Under the pieces are notes generated by a model. It did not search any database. It was not told the DNA's origin and worked only from the letters and a program-made list of their open reading frames with translations. 40,991 nucleotides of DNA from an uncultured Erysipelotrichaceae bacterium. Its GTDB lineage: Bacteria; Bacillota_I; Bacilli_A; Erysipelotrichales; Erysipelotrichaceae. How positions within the stretch are numbered: the first letter of the stretch is position 1; every line of letters starts with the position of its first letter. Below, piece by piece: positions 26,476 through 33,700 of this stretch. The translations under genes were made by a program, and so were the position numbers. Location: assembly GCA_949296305.1 (NCBI GenBank), contig CASFOT010000066.1, positions 1-40,991 of the forward strand, read 5' to 3'.

Positions 26476-26769
26476 TTATTTCTCGTCTTCTGTTTTCAGT
26501 ACCATGTAACGAACAACGTTGTTGTTGATACGCGCAACACGCTGGAATTCACCAATTCCTTCATTGTTGGCAGTTACGTTGATCACTACATAATAACCTT
26601 TGTTCATGTGGTCAATTTCATACGCGAACTCTTTAACGCCCCATTCATCAACCTTATCGATGCTGCCACCGTTATTTGTGATGATTGCATGCAAACGCTC
26701 CATTAAGCTCTGACGCGCTGCATCGTCCAAAGATGCGTTCACGATATACATGATCTCGTATTTTTTCAT
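26476..26769 (-). CDS. rpsF: 30S ribosomal protein S6
   Basis: A 97-residue S6 protein (MKKYEIMYIVN..., DKVDEWGVKEFAYEI, GYYVVINV). The ATG at 26769 has a strong AGGAGGTG site; an upstream GTG at 26778 is part of that site. It is the first gene of the rpsF-ssb-rpsR group and has a structured leader. Confidence 0.98.
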   Translation of the reverse strand: MKKYEIMYIVNASLDDAARQSLMERLHAIITNNGGSIDKVDEWGVKEFAYEIDHMNKGYYVVINVTANNEGIGEFQRVARINNNVVRYMVLKTEDEK

Positions 26770-26789
26770 TCTGCACACCTCCTCTTGGT

Positions 26790-26814
26790 CTTACGGCTTC
26801 CCTATGGAAGCAAG
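26790..26814 (-). promoter_or_regulatory. Putative S6:S18-binding leader hairpin
   Basis: In the minus-strand rpsF leader, CTT-GCTTCC and GGAAGC-AAG form two stacked stems separated by a three-base CGT bulge that makes GCCGTAAG. A CCG in such a bulge is the hallmark of the rpsF leader motif bound by the S6:S18 complex. The element ends eight bases before the rpsF ribosome binding site, so binding could block translation. Confidence 0.5.
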
Positions 26815-26840
26815 GAACAGATGCTTCTGCTCATTTTAAG

Positions 26841-26849
26841 ATTATAACA
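26841..26849 (-). promoter_or_regulatory. Extended -10 promoter of rpsF-ssb-rpsR
   Basis: The minus strand reads TGTTATAAT, a TGn-extended consensus -10, with TTTACT 17 bp further upstream as a weak -35. Between this promoter and the next gene at 27055 there is only a hairpin terminator and A+T-rich sequence. Confidence 0.65.
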
Positions 26850-26965
26850 AAGTTTTACTGTGAAGTAAAGAAAATTCTTTTGCTTTTTAGATTCCGTATG
26901 AAAATATATGAATCAAAAATGATAATGTCTTCATGTAACGAAATTGATTTTGTCCCAACTTCATT

Positions 26966-27009
26966 TGTTTCCCAAAAAATGACCACTTCTCATATTGAGG
27001 TCATTTTTT
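26966..27009. terminator. Terminator at the end of the T7SS lipase unit
   Basis: An 11-bp stem (26974-26984 with 26999-27009) with a run of six A on one side and six T on the other can terminate in either direction. It lies about 45 bases after the last WXG100 gene and marks the border with the rpsF operon. Confidence 0.8.
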
Positions 27010-27054
27010 ACGTACTTAGTAATATTTATCCTTTTTTCCAAAATCAGCATTATG

Positions 27055-27366
27055 CTAATATCTAGGTAATCGATTTGCTCTGTTTATGGCATTTATTTGT
27101 GCAGATTTGTATTTATTTGAACAAAAGCGCAGAAAATCAGCATAATTTTCAATTGATTTAATCATCTTAGCAGACGTTGATTCAGCTGAATTTGATTGTT
27201 GAAATTCATATTTCACTTGTTCATAATCTGTTCCATCCCATGAGCCATTCAGATCAGCAATCGTATTCTCTATTTCCCTCATTTTTTGTTTTTGAAGTTT
27301 CACGTAATCGTCAATTGAGTTTGCAACTTTTTCAAGATATCTATGGTCCACTTGTATATTAGCCAT
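27055..27366 (-). CDS. WXG100 family protein (103 aa)
   Basis: Small helical-hairpin protein of the ESAT-6/WXG100 superfamily, usually a type VII substrate or targeting partner. Its length (103) is typical and the turn motif W-D-G (NGSWDGTDY, tryptophan near residue 43) lies between two predicted helices. No clear YxxxD/E export motif is seen near its end. The ATG has GGGAGG ahead. It is the last gene of the unit that begins at 30352 and lies 12 bases after another WXG100 gene; the two differ and may form a heterodimer or each pair with the lipase. Confidence 0.85.
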   Translation of the reverse strand: MANIQVDHRYLEKVANSIDDYVKLQKQKMREIENTIADLNGSWDGTDYEQVKYEFQQSNSAESTSAKMIKSIENYADFLRFCSNKYKSAQINAINRANRLPRY

Positions 27367-27378
27367 AACTTCCTCCCA

Positions 27379-27678
27379 CTATTTAAACGCTGAGGCTGCA
27401 GACTGTACAGATGTTTCAGTGTTCTCATATCCTTCTCCAACTTGTTGATACATGAAATTTACCATATCATTTATGACATTAAATCGAGCCTCTCCGTATG
27501 TTTGTTTTAATTGTCGAAATTTGATGATTGCGGCATTTGAAACTGTTCCTTGCCAGTTTTTGTTCATACCAGAAACGATATTATCCACGGAAGAGAATTT
27601 ATTACTGATAATCTGATTATTTCTAGCAATTTTTGAAGCAGCTGTCTTAACTGCTCCGGTTTCAATTTTTATGGACAT
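27379..27678 (-). CDS. WXG100 family protein (99 aa)
   Basis: Second WXG100 protein, 99 residues, with a W-Q-G turn (NKNWQGTVS, tryptophan near residue 42) and helices on both sides. A YENTE sequence near residue 84 fits the YxxxE type VII export signal. GGAGGGG precedes the ATG. It is in the same unit as the lipase and lies 20 bases after the glycine-tailed small protein. Confidence 0.87.
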   Translation of the reverse strand: MSIKIETGAVKTAASKIARNNQIISNKFSSVDNIVSGMNKNWQGTVSNAAIIKFRQLKQTYGEARFNVINDMVNFMYQQVGEGYENTETSVQSAASAFK

Positions 27679-27698
27679 ATGAGGCCCCTCCTTTCTTT

Positions 27699-27968
27699 TT
27701 AAAACGCATGGCCACCTCCACCACCTCCGCCACTTCCATTACTTCCAACAGAAAAACCATCTTTCACCTTACTTGTATCGATATTGTTCAATTTACGTTT
27801 CACAATACGATAGTTATTTGAAACATTTGATACACAGGCAGCAGCTTTCTCATTACCGATGTTTGCAAAATTCCTATTCAAACCATATGAAATACTATCA
27901 AGTTCGTTAATTATGCTCTGCAATTCTTTTTTTATTAAATACAATTCATATTTTGAGTTACTATCCAT
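27699..27968 (-). CDS. Small helical protein with glycine-rich tail, T7SS-associated
   Basis: An 89-residue protein with two predicted helices (residues about 5-35 and 38-62) and no signal peptide. It ends in a serine/glycine tail with seven consecutive glycines followed by HAF. I recognise no exact family; size, helical build and position between the lipase and the WXG100 genes resemble the DUF5082/TlaA-like partners that accompany LXG or reverse-LXG toxins. AGGAGGG precedes the ATG. The tail DNA is a run of GGN triplets, prone to length change. Confidence 0.7.
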   Translation of the reverse strand: MDSNSKYELYLIKKELQSIINELDSISYGLNRNFANIGNEKAAACVSNVSNNYRIVKRKLNNIDTSKVKDGFSVGSNGSGGGGGGGHAF

Positions 27969-27980
27969 AAATAATCCCTC

Positions 27981-29672
27981 CTATAATTGCATTAACATTG
28001 AACGCTCAGCTGAATCAAACTCATCGGCTGTCTCATTTAAATAATTTATACATCGATTTAATCGCCAACTATATCCCGTTAAGACATCTGCCTGAAGCAA
28101 ATTCCATAAATCCAACAACCCCACTTTTGAATAAAGTGTGTCTAAACGTTTATCGAGCTTGACGATCCTCTGATTTACAGAATATAAACGATTTGCATAA
28201 TTTCTTAATAAATCTGTATTCACACGAATATAAGTATTTTCACTAGCTTGCTGATAACCTTTGTTCAAGTTCTTGTTATACCATTCAGCTAATGCACTAA
28301 TGGTCGTAGTACAAAAACTTTTGACATTTGCATAAATTTCTTGGCTAGTTTCTTTTAATCTATCAGCCAAATACTCTATTGTCTTGACAACCATAGAAAT
28401 TTCTATCACTTTGATTCCAATATCAATAACTAATGGTGTTGCAAACGAAATTACTGCTATAGTTGCTATAATAGCTCCGGCTTCAGCAATTACACCATGT
28501 TCATCCCCTATATCATCATAAAATTTCCCAATCCCATTGACAACATCATCGCCGTAAATCTTAACGAGCTCAGCAATCGCTTCCCGTCCATCCTTCGTAT
28601 CAAATAAATTTGTGAGTGCCGGTATTGCAGAAATGGCTACACCAATGACAGTATCGCCATCTGACACTTCATCACCGTTTACCGGCGTTCCTTTTCCTAA
28701 ATATGTTTGACAGATATTCATTATACCGCGCGTCGCATATTGTCGATAAGCAGGGTCCATTTCCATCAATTCTTTAGAAGTATTTTCTACATACTCTGAC
28801 AATTCCCCTTGTTCACATTGGACATTGAATTTTCCATTCTCATCTAACATTGCTTCCATATAATGATATTCTATTGCATTTTCGTCTCCAATTGGGGATT
28901 CGAAAAAGAATATATGATCTTTAGGCACTAATCTCTCCCCTAACACATTCACATAATCGTTATCAGCTGAGAAACTCAATATTTTTTGACGTCTCTCTTC
29001 AAATTTTATTCCATACTTCTCTTCAAAAGCTGTTAACGCTTCAGGTGAGAACCCTTGTCCGTCAAAACTATAACAATTATCCACTAAATCTGAATTGACC
29101 GTGACAAATTGCGCTTTATTCCCGCCTTTAGAATGACCAGATATTGTAATATTCGTATCTTCATTCCAACCATTTTCACTAGCAATTTTATTAAACCAAT
29201 TTAATGCCTCTACTTGTTGATCACTGGCATAATCATTTGCAACTGTATTTTCCTTAATCAATTGACCATTTTCACCATATACTTCATATGTATTTTGTTC
29301 AGGAATTCCAGTCAAGGCTTCTCCATTATCAATCCATTCGCCCTTACCAGTTCCTCTAAAAACAACTGATACATTACCATTATCATCTGTAAAGGTACAT
29401 GCATTTAATCCATTCTCAGATTTAGTCTGATTTCCTATTCTATATTTTCCTAAATTTGAATCATTCGCAAGAGCATTTTCCAAGACTTCTAGTTGTCGAA
29501 TTTCACTTTCTTCCCAGCCACCTTTATTGCAGCTATCTCTTAAATCAGATACTATTTTAGAAAACTCTCTGCCATCATTAGGTTGAATACCCTTGTTTGC
29601 TACATACGAATATACATTAAAGACAGCTTCCTTGTTTGCCTGTGATAATGTTTGATTATCAATATAATTCAT
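27981..29672 (-). CDS. Mbeg1-like (DUF2974) lipase with C-terminal WXG/LXG-like domain; probable T7SS effector
   Basis: A 563-residue protein. The N-terminal half (about residues 20-300) is an alpha/beta hydrolase: VVFRGTG oxyanion region, nucleophile serine in SGHSKGG near residue 181, acid in SADNDYVNVLG, and histidine in the EYHYMEAML segment, the DUF2974 layout. A hydrophobic middle (about 385-430) could insert in membranes. The last 100 residues are helical with LLDLWNLLQAD at a turn, like a WXG/LXG targeting domain but at the C-terminus, as in Staphylococcus aureus TslA. There is no signal peptide, which suits type VII export. The start at 29672 has GGGGGTG ahead and lies five bases after the lipoprotein gene. 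Lipase family is sure, the toxin role inferred. Confidence 0.85.
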   Translation of the reverse strand: MNYIDNQTLSQANKEAVFNVYSYVANKGIQPNDGREFSKIVSDLRDSCNKGGWEESEIRQLEVLENALANDSNLGKYRIGNQTKSENGLNACTFTDDNGNVSVVFRGTGKGEWIDNGEALTGIPEQNTYEVYGENGQLIKENTVANDYASDQQVEALNWFNKIASENGWNEDTNITISGHSKGGNKAQFVTVNSDLVDNCYSFDGQGFSPEALTAFEEKYGIKFEERRQKILSFSADNDYVNVLGERLVPKDHIFFFESPIGDENAIEYHYMEAMLDENGKFNVQCEQGELSEYVENTSKELMEMDPAYRQYATRGIMNICQTYLGKGTPVNGDEVSDGDTVIGVAISAIPALTNLFDTKDGREAIAELVKIYGDDVVNGIGKFYDDIGDEHGVIAEAGAIIATIAVISFATPLVIDIGIKVIEISMVVKTIEYLADRLKETSQEIYANVKSFCTTTISALAEWYNKNLNKGYQQASENTYIRVNTDLLRNYANRLYSVNQRIVKLDKRLDTLYSKVGLLDLWNLLQADVLTGYSWRLNRCINYLNETADEFDSAERSMLMQL

Positions 29673-29677
29673 AATTA

Positions 29678-30352
29678 TCACCCCCACTCAAGCAAGTCAA
29701 TTGAATAATCTTCATCCATTCGGACAGTTAAACATTTTTCAGAAAGAGGAGAAAAGATTCTGGAAGCCTCTTCAGTTTCTTTCACCTTATTAAAATCAAT
29801 TGAATCATAATAAAAAACTCGTATATACGCAATCATTCCATTATCACTTAATACTTTGACAAATTTTCTCGCATCATCTTCTGCAAATTCATCCGATCGA
29901 TCAGTTGCCAAGGAAATACTAATATCTGATTTAGAATTTGAAATATAATCAGAAAAAGATAAATCTTTATTTAAATGCTCTTTCCCATAGTGAATAGGGA
30001 TATTAACAACTATACATGAGTCATAAACTTCTTCAGCTAATGGAGAAACAAATTCTTCTACTTCACTTTTATATTTAACTGCCATGTAGTTATCTAATAT
30101 TGTTCCATCAGGATAAACCCAGACAGCAATATCTGCATTTAATTTCTCTGATAAATATATAATTTCTGTATACTCTTTATTCCACAATTCATTACCCGAA
30201 GACACGAAAGAAAAGTTATCGTTGTACTCTTCATTTAAATGAGATGTAATCTCTTCGATAGAATTCTTCTCATTATTTTTCATACATCCCCACACTCCCA
30301 TCAAAGACAGAGATAATCCTATTAACAAACAGATTGTTTTGTATTTACGCAT
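29678..30352 (-). CDS. Lipoprotein, candidate immunity protein for the adjacent lipase
   Basis: A 224-residue protein with a positively charged start (MRKYK), a hydrophobic signal segment and a lipobox-like VWGC with cysteine 23, so it should be a lipoprotein on the outer face of the membrane. I recognise no domain; the rest is a mixed alpha/beta soluble region. It is the first gene of the unit and directly precedes the lipase. In the TslA system, lipoproteins neutralise the lipase outside the membrane, so an immunity role is a reasonable inference, not shown. The ATG at 30352 has GAGGAG ahead; the GTG at 30367 is part of that site. Confidence 0.78.
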   Translation of the reverse strand: MRKYKTICLLIGLSLSLMGVWGCMKNNEKNSIEEITSHLNEEYNDNFSFVSSGNELWNKEYTEIIYLSEKLNADIAVWVYPDGTILDNYMAVKYKSEVEEFVSPLAEEVYDSCIVVNIPIHYGKEHLNKDLSFSDYISNSKSDISISLATDRSDEFAEDDARKFVKVLSDNGMIAYIRVFYYDSIDFNKVKETEEASRIFSPLSEKCLTVRMDEDYSIDLLEWG

Positions 30353-30369
30353 AGTCAATCTCCTCACTA

Positions 30370-30398
30370 ATTATATTTCAAATTCTAATTATTTTTAA
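30370..30398 (-). promoter_or_regulatory. Promoter of the lipoprotein-lipase-WXG100 unit
   Basis: The minus strand has TTAAAA (30393-30398) and a perfect TATAAT (30370-30375) 17 bp apart, 17 bases before the lipoprotein ATG. It would give a very short leader. Confidence 0.5.
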
Positions 30399-30400
30399 AT

Positions 30401-30431
30401 ATCCTTTGGCAGCTATAAGCCGCCAAAGGAT
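30401..30431 (-). terminator. Hairpin terminator after the zinc-ribbon gene
   Basis: A 10-bp perfect stem (30401-30410 with 30422-30431, with a further GGC/GCC in the loop) starts 12 bases after the gene end. The following minus-strand sequence is ATTTAAAAATAATT, a weak T tract, so termination may be partial. It separates the two accessory units. Confidence 0.6.
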
Positions 30432-30443
30432 CAATAATACAAT

Positions 30444-30677
30444 TTACCTAGGTGTTCCACACTTAGGACAGCATCTTTGTGATGCATCGTACTGTGTAGC
30501 GCAGTTTTTACAAAAAACGATTGCTTTCGAATCTGTATTTACTGGAGCAGATGCTGATAAATTGCTATGCATTGTGGCTGGAGCTTTTGTACGTATTATT
30601 AAACAGCACAAGATCACAATCAATAAAATAATAATCACGATCAAGCCAACATAAATTGGAACAAACTCAGGATACAT
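30444..30677 (-). CDS. Small membrane protein with C-terminal zinc ribbon
   Basis: A 77-residue protein with one membrane helix (about residues 6-29, very rich in Ile/Leu/Val) and, after a linker, a C-terminal CKNC...CPKCG zinc ribbon at about residues 55-75. The orientation is probably ribbon-in. I recognise no named family. It follows the large surface-protein gene by 26 bases. The ATG at 30677 has GGAGGATG ahead; an in-frame ATG at 30692 lacks a site. The FHA protein at the right edge carries the same kind of ribbon. Confidence 0.7.
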   Translation of the reverse strand: MYPEFVPIYVGLIVIIILLIVILCCLIIRTKAPATMHSNLSASAPVNTDSKAIVFCKNCATQYDASQRCCPKCGTPR

Positions 30678-30703
30678 ACCTTCATCCTCCATTCAAAATT
30701 CTA

Positions 30704-33700
30704 TTATTTTTCTTCTTCTTGATTTCTTTTACGATAAACCAAGAAGAAAATCCCAGCAGCAGCTGCTATTATAACAACCCAAGAGCCAATGAAAAGAGGC
30801 TTGTTATTATACCAACGAACTAAGAAGTTTGTTGATACGATGAAATTTTCAACTAATAGTTCTGTTTCATTGCCTGCTGAATCAGTCGCAACTATACGTA
30901 TGTTTTGTAAATAATTTGATTCTGGAATATCTACAATGTATCGATTATTTTCTACAGTATAGGCAACTTCTTCATCATTTAAATACACTGTTACATTATC
31001 CAATACCAAATTATCCTTAATTTCAAATGAGAACTCTTTATGATCAAAAGCATACTGTGCGTTGCTTTCTAAATCAAGAGCAACAATTACTGGATCTGTT
31101 TTATCAATACCGAATGTAATTTCAGCTTTCTTACTTTCCTCATTATTCTCATTAACATTTCCTGCTTTGTCAATCGAATGTACAGCGATGCTATAAGTAC
31201 CGTCATCACTAAATAATGATTTGAAAATTGTATACGTATAGACGGACCATGAGTCGTTACCTCCACTCATATTGAGAGAATAATCTTCTCCCAATTTCAA
31301 GGTAGTAGGTGTTCCATTCTTAGTTAATATAATTTCAATCTCATCTTGAGACAATGCATCAACATTTGTTTCAGTGAAAACAATATCGCGTTCTGTTTTT
31401 ATATACTTATTCAAAATATCTTTAATACTTGATAAGTCATAAACAGATCCGAAACGATTGACAGAGAATTGAATGGTCTTTTCTGTTCTATTTCCAGCTA
31501 AATCAGTTAAAGAAGCGCTCAAAGTGTAAATATCGTCTACTTTCTCAATTTTCTCAAAATTAGCGTAAGTATACGTTTGGCCATTTGCAGAATCTGCATA
31601 CTGTCCTGAATAATGTACAACACCGTTATTCACACCAGTTAAATTGATCGTTACACCATCGCGATCAAAGTTTGTATCAGAGTAAATTATTCTTGGCGAT
31701 ACTGTATCATTATTTGAAGATCGATCTTCAATACCTGTGATTTCTAATTCTGGAGCAGTAGTATCGACATAGAATTCTTGTACTTTAAAATCATCAATAC
31801 TATTATTTGCCATATCACGATATTCAATATCAAATTCATATTTGCTATCAAAATTATACTGAATCGTTGATTGATACGTGTCCGTAGCTACTTTTCGCCA
31901 CTTGCTTGTTGCAGGGAAACGTTTTGCCTCTCCATTATCTGTCGCAACACCAAGAACATTTACTCTTGATGAATCAAAATTATGTTCTTTAATTGTCAAA
32001 GTTGCAATTCGATATGCATCATAATAATTTCCATTCAATGCAGAATTGTTGTCATAACGAACAGTCAAGACAGGCTTTACTTTATCAATCGTAAATTTAT
32101 GTTGATTTATCTTATTTGCTTCTCTTTCAGCATTATCATGATAAGAAATATCAAACGTATAATCTCCATCATTTGTATAGGTTACTGTTGCAACATGCTT
32201 CGTTTGATCAGGATCTTCTTCATTAACGATTGTTTTCCATGCTGATTCTGATTTCAAATCTACATTTGGTATGATTTTATCAGTATTCGTAATTTTGAAA
32301 GTCACATCTTTTGGATCAAAGTTACGTTCTGTAATTGTTATAGTGGCAGTACGTGAAGTATTGAAATAGCTTGTATATTGGTCATCATGAACCTCATCAT
32401 TTCCATAAGCTATTTCAATCAATGGATTTGTTTTATCAATACTGAATTCAATCTGTTCCTCTGATGTATTACCAGCGCGGTCTTTCATCACCACATTGAG
32501 CACAATATGATTACTGTTATTATTTACACGAATTGTTTTCTGTAATTTAGTTACTAAGTTATTCTCTGTTTCTACCTTTTCCCAGCTATCATCACTTAGT
32601 TTTCCTTCATTGTCAACTGTGACATTCCCTTTTTGATTATTCTCGGTATCATATGGTGCTTGAACTGTCCATTCAACATCACGAATACCTGAATAAGTGT
32701 CTACAATCGTTAAAGTGACATCAATATCATCCGCATATAGATCGTTTCCATCATTCGTTTTAAAAGAGGTATCAGGTTTATCAAACAGGATATGTTCTTC
32801 TTCCGCATGCTTGTCATCAAATTCAATAATAACGCCTTCTGGTGTAACGAATGTTTCTTGTTCATTATCAACATTATCGATTGCTTTAGCAAAAATCTGT
32901 CCTTTAAAATTCGCTGGGATAACAAATGTAATGGAATTATCTTCATCAACCAAAGCTGTATTTACATTGCTCATTTCACCATTTTCATTCGTTGTATAAT
33001 CAACTGTATAATATGCGATAGCCTTTACCCCTGAAGTAGGTGCAAGATCTTCTGCATAGATTGTTATCTGAGTTTCTTGTTTAAAGTAAAAACCATAATC
33101 GGTTGATTCTACTGCAAGATCTGATAAATCTGCTTCAATATAATCAGTTGGCATGAATTCATATTTAACAACTTCTGGTTTAGTTGAATCTTTATAAACA
33201 GTCTTCTTATAAGCATCATTAACATTTCCAGCGTTATCGATTACCTGAACAGTAAGTGTATATGATCCGTCTTCATTAATCTTAGCGTCCTTTGTTGAAA
33301 CCGTATACTGCTCTTCTTTTGTTTCAACATCTTTATCTTCTCCATTACAATAGATTTCATCTACCAAAACATCATCATTGATTTTTACCAAAACACTCTG
33401 AATGCCTGAATCAGCATCTTTTACAGTAATATTAAAGGAAACATCATTTTGATACCAATCCTTTTCATCCATAGTAGCTTCATTTTTCTCAGAAGCAGGA
33501 GAGTCTGCTGTCACAGCAACTTCTGGAAGAACTGTTTCCAGCATGATTTTGCTGCTCTTGATTTTTCCATCTGAATTCTCTTTGCTTGGAGCTACTGGTT
33601 CATTCGTCAAATTCGTTACATTATCTATCGCGATCGCTGTAATTTCCTTTGTATATACTTGTTCCTCTTCTAATTGTTCTGCAGAAATTACGAAAGTAGC

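Noticed and set aside
26880-27065. A 61-codon plus-strand frame between rpsF and the WXG100 gene
   Set aside because: It contains a perfect bidirectional terminator hairpin and has no ribosome binding site; read as non-coding.
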